From contig CAUYLG010033245.1 in NCBI GenBank assembly GCA_963573385.1, positions 1-64,000 on the forward strand: a stretch of DNA of 64,000 nt, written 5' to 3'. A program made the translations under genes and the position numbers. The DNA comes from Cacajao melanocephalus (Eukaryota; Chordata; Mammalia; Primates; Pitheciidae). The number at the start of each line of letters is the position of its first letter. Position 1 is the first letter of the stretch. Below are positions 51,573-64,000 of this stretch, piece by piece. The notes beneath the pieces were generated by a model. It did no database searches, was not told the DNA's origin, and saw only the letters and a list, made by a program, of their open reading frames with translations.

Positions 51573-51646
51573 TATATATGTGTGTGTATATATATATGTG
51601 TATATATATATATATATATACATATATATATACATATATATATATT
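51573..51646. repeat. (TA)n / (TG)n microsatellite
   Basis: TA dinucleotides with TG and CA interruptions; the longest perfect TA run is about 20 bp. Confidence 0.95.
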
Positions 51647-51704
51647 TAGTGTTTCTTTCAGTCTTTATATTACTATTTGTTACATAAGATGCTACCACAT
51701 TTAT

Positions 51705-52120
51705 GAACCATAATTTATTAAAGTATTTCCCTAATAGTAAATATTTAAACTATTTGTATGTTTACTTTACAGTCAGCTCTTGATTTAGAATATTTGTCAT
51801 GGATTTTAGATACATTTAGGTTACTTTTTCAGTTAAAACCCAACTTGCAAAGGTGAAAGATGTGAGCAGCTTTAAACATTTGTGTTCTGTATTTTTGTAT
51901 TACTCTCCAAAGAGTTGCATCATTTTGTGAGGCCTGTAGCCATGAAGGATTACATGTATTTTTTCACAATCTCTTTATACCACTAGATATTATGAATTTT
52001 TTAAAAAGTGCTGTGTAAGTATCCAAATTACATTTCTAGGACATATGGCCTAGAAATGTAATTTGCCCACTTACACTTATTAGTTTTCAGACCTCTACTT
52101 TCTTGCATGATCTGCAAATA
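51705..52120 (-). mobile_element. Probable old L1M/HAL1 LINE fragment, antisense
   Basis: 'catttgtgttctgtatttttgtattactctccaaagagttgcatc', 'ttcacaatctctttataccactagatattatg' and 'ttattagttttcag' recall the reversed L1M/HAL1 3' region. Very diverged. The quasi-palindrome 52013-52076 lies within it. Confidence 0.4.
52013..52076. repeat. 64-bp quasi-palindrome (perfect 17-bp inner arms)
   Basis: GTGTAAGT (52013-52020), three unpaired bases, CAAATTACATTTCTAGG (52024-52040), centre ACATATGG, then CCTAGAAATGTAATTTG (52049-52065), three unpaired bases, ACTTACAC (52069-52076). In all, 28 of 32 symmetric pairs match about a centre between 52044 and 52045. As RNA it could fold into a long hairpin. Function unknown. 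Confidence 0.97.
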
Positions 52121-53609
52121 TGTTTCAAAGCTCCTGAAAGAAACTTGTGAGGGAGTACCAGGACCCCAGAACTAGTCCTGAGGGCTCTCTGGGGTCAAAA
52201 GGGCCTGGAGAGCTGGGTGTCTATGCCCGCCTAGGCGCTGCAGAGAGCTGAAGGTTTGGAGCAATCTCGGTTGTATCCACAGCCTTGTCTCCAACCTACA
52301 TTTCCACCAGCCTTATTCTAAGGCATTGATCCATGGTGAGTCAGCGACTGGAAATTCAGAATGCATTTAATATTATAAATAAGCTAGCCAGATAAAGGTA
52401 ATTTAACCTATTGAAAGGTGAAATACAGTGTTTGTTTTTGTTTTGTTTTAATAGCAGAACTGAAATCGGAGACATCCCTTTCATCTTTTAGGCATTATGA
52501 GACAGATGGTCACAAGCTATCATGCCTGTTCTGACATTATTCTCCTCAAGTCCCCATGGCCACCTGGAAGTAGGGACAAGGCAGTACTGGGAGACACAGG
52601 AAGAAGGAGTTGGTCTGAACAGGAAGTGGCAAAAATAGCAGATCTAAGGATCTGTTGTGACATTTGGTCCAGGGTCACCTGTAGCGAGGTGGCCGGGTAA
52701 ACTGTCTTTCCTCTACAAGCACCAGACCACAGCATAAGGTTGAGAGGAAGCTAGATTCCTGCCTATGCTCTGTGTTTTCCAGAGCCTGAAAAATATCCTC
52801 AACAGAGAAGAGTTCATATAAATAGGAAATGACAAATGCCTCCCAATGTGAGAGGTCTATGAAATGGAGGTGAAGGGATGGAGAATGGCGAGAAAGGGGT
52901 AGACATGTTTTCCTAGTAGAACTAGAGGGTAGATAAGAAGCTGCACCCACAGAGGAGGGGCTGAACCTAGGAGCGGGATTGGGGAAATGCTAAGACTCAG
53001 GGAAGGAGGAAGGTGAGCTTGCAATGGGAGAGGCAGGGAAGAGAGGAGATGCTTGGCTTTTCCAGAGGCTGATGCTTGATATATTCGGAATACCCCACAT
53101 AGTGGGGAAGCCAGACCTGTGGATAAAGTAGCACAGATTAAGGGATGGATTCATCATTATTAGGGGCCACATGCAAAACTGGTTCTGACCTTACAAGGAA
53201 GAAGCAAAGCTTAGAGTTTTTGTGGGGCAGGATGGAGCTCATTCTGCAAGGGGACAAGAAAAGAGTCTATATAAAGACAGCAGGGCCATGATGGGTGAGA
53301 TATTTTGACTTCTTAGAGCTGGCATCTGCAACGTTCCTGACAGCATGGTCAGACCTAAGAAGCCTTATGTCTCTGACAGGCTCTGTGACACACTGGAAAT
53401 TGGGGAGATGTCTGCAAGGTCCAGAAAGTTCTCCTGGAAATAGATGAACTTGGAGACCCAAGGAAAGATTTCAGTACTGACTTTTACTCAGCATGGGGCT
53501 GAAAGAGAAGGGCTGAGAAAGCTCTGGGATGCCAAGGAAGTGAAGATGACATTTTAGGAATGGAGGGTATTTCATAAGGACAGAGTTGGAATCTGGCCTG
53601 TCCTGCCAC
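52121..53609. other. Intronic sequence without recognised features
   Basis: No repeat family or gene recognised; the scattered minus-strand ORFs are chance. Confidence 0.4.
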
Positions 53610-53990
53610 CGTTGGAGCTTCTGATTTGACCCTGTCAGGGCCCTGTCCTTAAAGCGTTCTTCCCCATGCACAGGGAGCTCTAGGCATGCACTCATGCTTG
53701 ATATTCTCACCAGTACTTGGAGGCACTGAAGTCAAGGCCATTTCCTGTGTTCACCCTAAGCAGGGCTCAGTCAAGTTCTAAGTAGAAATATCAAATGTGT
53801 AAGATTTACCACAGTTCATCCTCCCCTCCTTCTCATCTCCACAGTTATATTCCCCTACATTTCCATAGCATCAAAATCCTCTGGTATTAGATTTTTTTGC
53901 CTTCTCCAAGGGTGATCCCCCCGATCTGAGAGATAGGCCCATGCCATGACCAGGAAGCTTGTCCTAGAGCCCCCCTCCAACTCCCATCAC
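53610..53990 (+). repeat. Diverged direct repeat, copy 1
   Basis: Shares an ordered series of blocks with 55990-56360: 'gctctag.catg', 'gcttgatatt', 'ggcactgaa.tca', 'cagtcaagttctaagt', 'gtaagattt.ccaca', 'ggcccatg' and 'gaccaggaagct'. It may be an old LTR or another repeat that I cannot name. Confidence 0.8.
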
Positions 53991-54096
53991 AACACGTGGC
54001 ACAGCACCCTCTCCAGGTGCTCCTGCTTTGGCGTTTTCAGGCAGATTCAGGACCCAGCCACGTGCTTCCTCAAGCAGGCACAAGAAATATATTGGA

Positions 54097-54231
54097 GGCC
54101 TGGCATAGTGGCATGCACCTGTAGTCCCAGCAACTCAAGATGCTAAAGCAGGATCATTGCTTCAGCCCAGGAGTTTAAGTTCAGCCTGGGCAACATAGCA
54201 AGACTGTCTATATTTTAAAATAAATAAATAG
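54097..54231 (+). mobile_element. Free left Alu monomer (FLAM-like)
   Basis: 'ggcctggcatagtggcatgcacctgtagtcccagc' to 'cagcctgggcaacatagcaagactgtct' with an AAATAAATA tail. Only one monomer is present, and the sequence is of AluJ/FLAM type. Confidence 0.85.
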
Positions 54232-55737
54232 ATATAATGATGAACTTAGTCCTTGTTTACAAATAGGCAAATAGGGAGGTGGAGTGTTCAGCAGGTCCAG
54301 AAGGGCGACTCCCACTGTCTCCTCTCGACTTCCTTTCTAGTTAGTAGGGATTTGAGGCTGAGCCATTGCCAGCATCCCTTCTGGATGTCCCTCCTTCTCA
54401 GCTTAGGCCAGCAGCACTATCAATGCAGCTGCATCCATGCAGCTGTGCTCGCCTGTCCCTGAGCCCAAACTGAGTCACAAATGCCTGTGGCTTGAAGGAA
54501 GCCAAGTGCCCCGTTAGAGTGGCCACATCAGGCTTTTCTTGGAGTCTCTTTCCACTCTCTCTAAGCCAGCATATTTTGTTTTTGTTCTTGGAGCATCACT
54601 TGAAATGTAGAAACACACCTGGTCTTAATTCTTCCCTCAACATGACATGACCTTTTGAAATCGTACAAATAACAATGTCTGATTGTCACGTTCAATTGCA
54701 AGCATAGATGTGAAATGCTCCAAAATCTGACTGAAGCCAAATATTAGGTCATAAGTCAACATTTTGCTGAGAAACTTTGTTACTAAGAGGTTGAAAATGT
54801 ATATGTTTTTGTGAGAAAAGTTGTTTGCCAGCAGGAAAGAATTTCAAGGGCTATTATCTTCCTACATGGAAGGAGACAAATACATGTAATTTTGCAACCT
54901 GGGTCAGGGTCCTTTAGGACTTCTGGAATTGGATTGGTTGAGGAATGAGGCCTTGGTGTAATATTTGGATCGCTCCCTGAGGTGGAAGTTAATGAGTGGC
55001 ACAGGTGTGTGTCATTTCTTACAAGGTCGTTGGACAAAATTGTCTGAATGTCTGGGAGCAGGCTCTTCCCACTGCAGGAGGTCACACTCTGCCCACAAAT
55101 TCTTCTAATGGAGAACTTCTGACAAGGAAATGAGCCGTCTTGGGCCATGGGCACTTGAGGTCTTGAAAGAAATAAAATCTTGACTAACTTCATCTAAGTA
55201 GCTATGGCACTCTTTGGAAAGTCTCAGTGGACATGAAGACTCAACTGAACAAAGGCAGGCAGCAGGGACAATGCCCTCAACAATGCTAAGAAGTCTGTAG
55301 CTTGCCAGCATGGCCTATTACTGTCTAGGATGTTTCAGTGCTGTCACTAAGCCCATAAGGAGCCCCCCCCACCCGACCCACAACCATCATCTAGTGCAAG
55401 CTATAGTAAAAAGGAAAGAGGTGGTAGAGGAGTGTCTCTGTGCTCACTATAGCATCAAAGCCGGGCACTTTGCTGCATTAACAACATTCTACTTTATTTT
55501 AAGATGGCCAAGTGACAGTGTCAAGTTTGCATCTCCTTCCAAAAAGTAAAGTGGCTTGCATTCACTCCAAGTGCCCAAACTCTAGGCAAAGTTAGAATTG
55601 TGGTTCAGGATAGAAGAGAACCTCTGCTGTGGTTGTGTGTGACAGAGTAGGACTTTAGCTGTGGCTGCAGGAAAATTCCTGATGAAAGAATCCGTCACCA
55701 CTGCACTGACGTGGAGACAGCGACACTAGAAACCTGC
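54232..55737. other. Intronic sequence without recognised features
   Basis: Lies between the two diverged direct repeats. I looked for retroviral gag/pol-like peptides and saw none. Confidence 0.4.
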
Positions 55738-55935
55738 ACCTGTGTGTGCATATATATGTTTACATGTGTGTGTACAAACATATGCATGTGAGTGTGTGCA
55801 TGCATACATGCACACACATTTATGGGTGTATGTGTGTATTACACATATGTATGTGCATGTGCACAGGCCTATGTGTGTGCAGGCATGTGTGTGCATGAAT
55901 GGGGGTATGTGTGCAGGCATGTGTATACCTTCATG
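55738..55935. repeat. Degenerate TG-rich simple-sequence tract
   Basis: TGTGTGCATA/TACATGTG-like units over about 200 bp, interrupted. The overlapping ORFs on both strands come from it. Confidence 0.9.
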
Positions 55936-55989
55936 TGTGGGCAGTAAAAGACAAGTGGCAGAAGACTGGCATGTTACCATAATAGTCAA

Positions 55990-56360
55990 GCCGTGTCCCT
56001 CATGGATTTTTCTCCAGGCACAGAAAGCTCTAGACATGTGTTGTGCTTGTGCTTGATATTAAGTCACCATTACTCTGGGGCACTGAACTCAGGGCTGTTT
56101 TCCACATTTACCCCAAGCAGAGCTCAGTCAAGTTCTAAGTTGAAGTATCAGGTGGGTAAGATTTGCCACAATCCTATTCTCCCCTATTCCTCATCGCTAA
56201 CTGTTATGCTCCCCAGCATTTCTGATCTGAGAATCTCAGTCACCTGACATTGGATTTTCTGCACTCTCCCAGGCTGAGCCCTCTAATCAGAGACAGAGGC
56301 CCATGACACTGTGACCAGGAAGCTGGTCTTAAAGCCCGCCTCTAGCTCCTCACCGCCTCC
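55990..56360 (+). repeat. Diverged direct repeat, copy 2
   Basis: Partner of 53610-53990 in the same orientation, 2.4 kb downstream and ending about 240 bp before the second exon. It has an extra 'tctgatctgagaatctcagtcacctgac' segment relative to copy 1. Confidence 0.8.
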
Positions 56361-56554
56361 CCTTTCCATGAGATGTTTTGTGGCTGGCCTGCATGTCTCT
56401 TATGTCTAGTCAAAGTGAGTAGCCTCAACCAATGCTGGCATTTGTAGGCCCAGAAAACAGTAGCAGAGTTGCTGTGCTATCTGGTGGGTAGGAAGACCAC
56501 TGAAGATGCGTCTGTCAAATCCCACCATCAAGATGGCTCACCAGTCAAAGCTGA

Positions 56555-56770
<216 letters not shown>

Positions 56771-57059
56771 TAGGCATGGGTAGCCAGGTGGCTCCAGCTG
56801 CCTCAGGACTCTAGTGGTCAAGGGTAGAATAGCCTCTTAAATGATAAGAGCCAATGCAAACTCCTTTGTTCATCCCATTTTCCTAATCACCTACTATGTC
56901 CCACTGCTTCCTCCTCTCTCACCCTCAGACCCTATGGAAGTATATGGCCCTGCCACGAAGGCTCAGAGTCTGTGGGATCTCTGATGTGAGCAGGCAATGC
57001 CAGCACAGGGCATATTAGCACATGGGAAGGACATTCTCAGGATGCTAGGGTAGAGGTGG

Positions 57060-57215
57060 CAGAGACCCAGGATACCTGGGAGGATACCCAGACCCAGGAT
57101 ACCTGGGAGGACTTCCCAGAGGAGGGGACACCTGAGGCCTGAAGAATGAGGAGGAGTTAGCCAGAAAAATGAATAATTAGCAGGATCTGATCAGGCCCTA
57201 CGAATCACTTTTAAA
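57060..57215 (-). mobile_element. Possible L2 LINE 3' fragment, antisense
   Basis: 'gaggacttcccagaggaggggacacctgaggcctgaagaatgaggaggagttagcc' matches the reversed L2 3' region. It contains a tandem duplication. Confidence 0.55.
57063..57111. repeat. 27-bp tandem duplication
   Basis: AGACCCAGGATACCTGGG plus AGGA occurs at 57063-57084 and again identically at 57090-57111, separated by TACCC. Confidence 0.95.
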
Positions 57216-57711
57216 GAGAAATATATCTATAAAGTGGGAATAGTCAATGTGAAGACTAAAAAAAGTAGGGTCAGAGAAGCAGAATGTCTCCATATTTATC
57301 TGCCTGTGGCTGGAGGGGGGCTCTGATCATAGGGCAGAAGTTTCCTGGTCCGAGGAGATGCTGTCTGCTGGGGCGAGGAAGGGACATGGCCTTAGCCAGA
57401 AAGGGTGGCCTTTTTCCACTAGTCAGCCTGTGAACAGGGGCTCCTATCCCCAAGGTGTCTAAGCCTTGGGCCATCTTCTTGCATGTATTTGTCAAGGGCA
57501 TTTTTCTGGGTGAAGGGATGAATCTTCAGAGCCCAATGAAGAAGCTCTAGGGGTAGGCTCTGCCTGAGTCCACCCAAATCCAATATGACGCAGAAGCATC
57601 TGAATCCAAAGGCTGGCATTGTGCCAGGCTCAGGAGCAACCCTTGTCGACTGATGAACGCTTGAATTTCAGCACTAAGGAACTTCTGTTTGGAGAGGTGA
57701 GAGTCCTTCTA

Positions 57712-57835
57712 AACCATTTCTTTAACATCCCACAGTTCAGAGGAGGTAACTAGGAAATCCAAGGTCACTGAGCCAGCTGCTGGCAGAGCTGGGAGTAGAA
57801 TCCAGGTCTCCTGAGCCCTGGTACTGTGCCCATGT
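57712..57835 (-). mobile_element. MIR SINE fragment, antisense
   Basis: 'cagaggaggtaactaggaaatccaaggtcactgagccagctgctggcagagctgggagtagaatccagg' is reversed MIR 5' half. Confidence 0.65.
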
Positions 57836-59071
57836 AGCTGCTGGATCTTTAAGCCCCACCACCACCCTTCTCCTGCACTCTAGATATCCAAATTGGGCCT
57901 TTCTGCTCATGAGTGCCTGGGCCTCAGCCCCATTAAGGGAAGGCTGATGAGGAGGGCCTGCAACCAGTCCATTCAGTGGTTTGTTTGCAAAACTGAGGGA
58001 AAGAGTAGGGCTAATTAAGGTAAATGAGGCTTTTGGGTTTTCTCTTAAATTTAATCAAGTATACATTCTGTTCCTCCCGCTGCTCACTGGAGCAGAGAGA
58101 GATGGCAAGAGGGAAGGAGGAGTAGTGATTTATCAATTGCTCAGATTAAATGCATGAAGAAAGAATGGCTTCTCTCCAGGATTTATAACACTTTGGTGTT
58201 CTTGAGGTTCACACCAGTTGGTTTTCCGAGATGGGAGGCTCAGGGCGATTCCACAGACCATCAACCTCTGAGCATCTCTCTAGAACAGATGGTAAGAGAG
58301 CCCATGGGGCCAACCAAGACTGCTAATGTGCCCCCAGACAGCGCTCGCGGAAGCACAGGGCCCCAGCGAGGAAAGGTTAGAGTCCCTGTGTGCTCACACT
58401 GCTCAGATGGCTCCTGAGAGTCTGCTGAAGTGAACACTGACACACTGGAGAGAAGAGGCAGCAGGCATTAGTCCGGGAGCCCTGGTCTCTGCTGGATTGC
58501 TGAATGGAGTCAGAGCAGAAGGAGCTCCAGTTAGGTCAGTGCAGAACCTGAGATTATTCAACCTGAGGAAGGTGGAGATGAGTGGGGAGAGGTGTGACTG
58601 CCCACCTTCAATATCATAAGCCTTGCTGGGGGCAGACGGAGTGAGATATCCTTTGTGTGGCTTCAGAGGACCAGAGAGAGCCATGGCAACTTGAGGTGTG
58701 TGACCCCAGAGACCAGGCTTTCTGGAACAGGCCTGCCTACTACCTGTCCACTCACTGACCATGTGGTCCCTATGCAAAACCTCCCAACAGAGACCCCATG
58801 GGCTGCTCTCCCGACTCCAGTAGTCACTATAATCAGACGTGGCTAGTCCAGTTGCCATGTCATTTTGGCAAGTAGTGATTGATTACTATTTGCTTTCATC
58901 GGAAGGCATGTGCCTTCAACGTCACCAGTGGCTTGTGCTGGCCTCCTGCAGTTTCCTCATCTTCTTGCATGGTACAGTTCCTCCTGGGCTGGAATCATTC
59001 CCTGAGTGTGGACACTTAGACTTCAGGTTGTCAACTTACTGCTGCCAGTGTTTCTTTAAAAGGATCTGTTG
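57836..59071. other. Intronic sequence without recognised features
   Basis: 57980-58160 is repeat-free and AT-balanced, a weak candidate for conserved non-coding DNA. The ORFs at 58154-58858 on both strands are chance frames. Confidence 0.4.
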
Positions 59072-59360
59072 GGCCGTGTGTGGTGGCTCCCAGCACTTTG
59101 GGAGGCTCAGGCGGGCAGATCACTTGAGGCCAGGGGAAGATCGCTTGAGACCAGCCTGGCCAACAGAGCAAAACCCTGTCTTTACTAAAAATGCAAAAAA
59201 TTGGGTGGGTGTGGTGGCACACATCTGTAATCCTAGCTATTTGGGAGGCTGAGGCATGAAAATCGCTTGAACCCAGGAAATGGAGGTTGCAAGTTAGCTG
59301 AGATCATACCACTGCACTCCAGCCTGGGCGACAGAGGGTGACCCTATTCTCAAAAAAAAG
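59072..59360 (+). mobile_element. Alu SINE, dimer, with internal rearrangement
   Basis: Starts GGCCGTGTGTGGTGGC and ends in a short A tail. The left monomer lacks the usual segment before 'cccagcactttggg' and has a partial doubling: 'agatcacttgagg' and again 'agatcgcttgag'. The target duplication is not clear, so it is probably an older copy. Confidence 0.95.
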
Positions 59361-59689
59361 AGACTTTCTCGTATGGTCCATACAGAACTGTGAGCTGCCC
59401 CTAGCTAGGGCATGCTTCAGAGGAGTGAAGGGATAGGTCCTGAGAGCAATGCCTCATGCCATTTGCAGAAAACAGGTCCTGGTATAAATGGTAGGTCTCA
59501 GCCTTATGTGGAACTGCTGTAACTGTCTTTCCCTTCATCCTGGGAACTAAACTATTCCCTTGAATAAAGATACACGCCTTTGCTTTGGCAGAGGACAGGA
59601 TGTGGATGTGTGTGCGTGTGTGGCAGGGCTTATGTGCTATAAACAGGCTTGCAGACCACAGCATGCAGAGTGGGCATTCAATAAATGTT

Positions 59690-59760
59690 TAGCAACTTAA
59701 TAGCCATTTATTGAGCACCTACTGTGTAGCAGGCTCCACAGCTATTGAATAGAAAAAAGC
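59690..59760 (-). mobile_element. L2/MIR 3' fragment, antisense
   Basis: 'caacttaatagccatttattgagcacctactgtgtagcaggctcc' is the reversed 3' end shared by L2 and MIR. 59761-60267 shows nothing except a T-run at 59961-59974. Confidence 0.5.
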
Positions 59761-60267
59761 ACCCGCAATTATATCTGTCTGGAAAATAGAACAACTGGCT
59801 TCAGGAAGGGGCTATTATCGCTCTGGCTTACTCTAAGTGGGAGTATGGATTATTACAGCATGCATTAGTTTAGCCTCATTCTCCAAGTCATTTGTGTCCA
59901 TGACTTGTTTTATCTTTCTCTGTCCCTTCCATATTAAAATTGCCTTTTCTGTTTGTTTAGTTTTTTTTTTTTTTGTTTTATGGTATACTTTCCTATAAAT
60001 TGCCTTACTCTCATTCTGGGATAAGATTGGGTATAAAAAATGCATACAATTATAGGGAGCAGGAAGAAGAAAAGGTCAGCCAAATTAAGCAACTCGCCTG
60101 ACATTGCACGGGATCTGCCTAGTGAGTGGAGAAGTGGGGATCTGACCCCACAACTGCCATCTGACCAGAGCCTCACCATTCCCTGGGCCAGAAGCTGGTC
60201 CTGGGAGAACAGCCTGCTCTTCTGGAAACAGCATGACCTCCTGGGTCAGAATGACCCAGCTCTGATG

Positions 60268-60440
60268 AGCAGCATCGCCACTTTCTAATTGCAGCAGTGG
60301 GCAAGTCATCTAGATTCTGAGCTCTAGGTCTTCAAGATGTAACATAGACATAATAAGAACTACTTTGCAGGCTGTTATGAGGATTCAAACTGTAAAATGA
60401 TCAGCTCCTACTGTGTCCTCAATAAAAGGTCGCTCATGTC
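60268..60440 (+). mobile_element. MIR SINE
   Basis: 'agtgggcaagtcatctagattctgagctc', 'aacatagacataataagaacta' and 'gctgttatgaggattcaaactgtaaaatgatcag', then 'gtcctcaataaaagg', are in MIR order. Confidence 0.68.
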
Positions 60441-60489
60441 AGTGCTGGCAGGATAAGGCCACTGGTCATTGTGGCCATCAGACTGACAA

Positions 60490-60690
60490 CTACTAACCCG
60501 CTTTTATGGAGCTCTGATTACTGGCTGGATCTCAAGCAAACTGTCTGTATGTGCTCCCTCTTCTCATTTTGTCACAATATCCTGTGAGGTAGGTGTATTT
60601 ATTATAACCTCAGGCTTTTGTGATGAGAGAGCTAAATTTTAGAGGCTCTGAGCCTGGATTTGAATGGATATCCGTGAACACGAAGCTCTG
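60490..60690 (-). mobile_element. MIR SINE fragment, antisense
   Basis: 'tgtgaggtaggtgtatttattataacc', then 'tagaggctctgagcctggatttgaatgg', corresponds to reversed MIR. Confidence 0.5.
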
Positions 60691-61039
60691 CTGTCTATCC
60701 GTGGCCAGCTAGTTGTTCAACTCCTGACCTCCTGAAAGGCCCTGAGGTCCTGCACATCTGTCCCTGATGTTCCTGTAACTACCAGGAGGCTTAACCTCCT
60801 CACCCCTGCCAGAAGAGACTTATTAAGGCCAGTGAACAGGCAGACATGCAGCCACGGAGTTGGCCTGATGTGATCAGAGCCATGTGAGGTGGTACAACAC
60901 TGTGGCTGCCCAGTTCACTATGCAACATGCCATAAGAGAGGTCTGCAGTGCTCCAGGGCAATCTAAGCATGACCCCAAACCATATAAATGCACATGTATC
61001 TTAACAACCAAGTCCCTGAATGCATAGCCACATACTGTG

Positions 61040-61310
61040 TCTTACATGCTGATCAGTGCCCTGAGCACTTAATGGACATTATATCAATATCTAACCACAG
61101 CCATCTTAGTTAAGTTTTCATTACTCAGTTAGTACACTCACACATTTATTGACACAACAGACATCTACTGATAGCCTTAGTGGTGCCAGCCACTGTGCTT
61201 GCTCAGGGAAAGCAGAGCTCCTGTCCTGAAGGATCTGCTCATCCAAGTGTGGGTCAGCAGTTTATGTTGCAAAGATGAAAACACTGAGCTTTAGTAGAGG
61301 CAAGTCTCTG
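61040..61310 (-). mobile_element. L2 LINE 3' end, antisense
   Basis: 'acatttattgacacaacagacatctactgatagccttagtggtgccagccactgtgcttg' and 'agctcctgtcctgaaggatctgctc' match the reversed L2 3' end. Confidence 0.5.
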
Positions 61311-62039
61311 GTCCAGGTGAGGTCTGGTGCCACCAAAGCCTATCTTTGCACTGGGATAGGCCATTCCCAGCCATTAGGAGGCCATGCTGTGCTGGGCTCA
61401 TGATGCTTCCAGGTCTTGGGACCCTCTCAGGGCTGTGGCTCTTGTCTCAACCAGACACAGGCCCATGCGTGGGAATTGAGCACAGCCTCAGGTCTGTAGT
61501 CACAGCTAACCTGCAGTGCAGGTCCAGGGTAGAGATCACACACCTGTTCAGCGGGCACTGAATTTCTCCTGGCTATAAACAACTGCTGCTCTCTAACTAC
61601 ATACACCCAGAGAACTCAGAGGGATCTCTACAGATGTTATCAGTCAAATATATCGCCATGGATCAGGCTTAAAGAGCTCCACTCCCCAGTGGAAAAGCTT
61701 GGGTGTTTGAGGTCTGGGTGCTACCAGCTACCACTGGCTCTCTGTTAAGATTCCTGAGTTCCAGACAAAATACCACAACCAAAGAAAATCACAATGGGGA
61801 ATATGGACGCGGCGTGGGTCGTCCCACCATGATGAAATCGAGAGCCCTCAGAGCCTCTCAGAGCCCATGCTCTGGGCTCTGCCTTGTTCTCTGTTGTCAC
61901 CTGAAGCCTGCTCCTGTACCACCCAATAGCCATTTTTCCGCTTCTTCAACATGCTGACTGCTACCCTAGACATGATTTTCACATGGGTGTTAGCCTCAGG
62001 AAGGTTCTTCCTCCCCATAGTTGAAAGCCAACCCTTGCA
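61311..62039. other. Intronic sequence without recognised features
   Basis: No repeat or gene recognised. Confidence 0.4.
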
Positions 62040-62205
62040 GCCTCAGAATGACTTTGGCAAGACGTTTCACCTCTCTGTGCCTTGATTTCCTTCTCTGTAA
62101 AATGAGAAAATAGGAACAACCATCTCAAAGAATTGGCATGAAAATGAGGATTCAACACTATTTACCAAGCATGGAGGGTACTCCTTGGAGCGTAGAACAT
62201 GCTAG
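62040..62205 (+). mobile_element. MIR SINE
   Basis: 'tgactttggcaagacgtttcacctctctgtgccttgatttccttctctgtaaaatgag' is a clear MIR core, with a decayed 3' part to 'ctccttggagcg'. Confidence 0.75.

Positions 62206-64000
<1,795 letters not shown>

Noticed and set aside
56771..56773. TAG directly after FSQR as the end of the receptor
   Set aside because: It overlaps the GT donor. Splicing to 62936 restores R-ILELQ as in the family.

Overview
This is mammalian, specifically primate, nuclear DNA. Alu elements of normal left-right dimer structure, L1 3' ends of primate type, MaLR LTRs, MIR/L2 fossils and Tigger/hAT DNA transposons fill long introns around a few short exons with AG/GT splice sites. 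The three exons I can support all lie on the + strand and encode consecutive parts of an ionotropic glutamate receptor of the delta family. The residues match GRID1 (GluD1) rather than GRID2, notably in the segment before and through the last membrane helix. The sequence is consistent with human or another higher primate; I cannot separate these by eye.

Layout: 1-29226 is the end of a long upstream intron. It carries a nearly full-length Tigger1 relic, a 2.5 kb antisense L1 with an expanded TTTC tail, two MaLR LTRs and many MIR/L2 pieces. The first exon (29227-29422) follows. A 27.2 kb intron (29423-56602) holds old L1M fragments, two dimeric Alus, a MIR-Alu-L1 nested insertion, a 5'-inverted L1, several microsatellites, a local duplication and a striking quasi-palindrome. 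The second exon is 56603-56769. A 6.2 kb intron with one Alu leads to the third exon (62936-63176). The window ends inside the next intron, which begins with an open reading frame and contains a polyadenylation hexamer.

Together the exons encode about 200 consecutive residues: the second half of the ligand-binding domain (S2), the last transmembrane helix (M4) and the first cytoplasmic residues. Splice phases agree across all junctions (2 / 0 / 2 / 0), so the three exons join in frame. The remaining C-terminal tail must lie beyond the window.

I found no second gene, no RNA gene, no CpG-island promoter and nothing resembling a new biological system. The long ORFs elsewhere are products of simple repeats, transposon relics or chance. 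The most interesting points are a 64-bp quasi-palindrome at 52013-52076, a 200-bp local duplication at 32.6/33.7 kb, a diverged direct-repeat pair at 53.6/56.0 kb, and a possible readthrough terminal exon after 63176.
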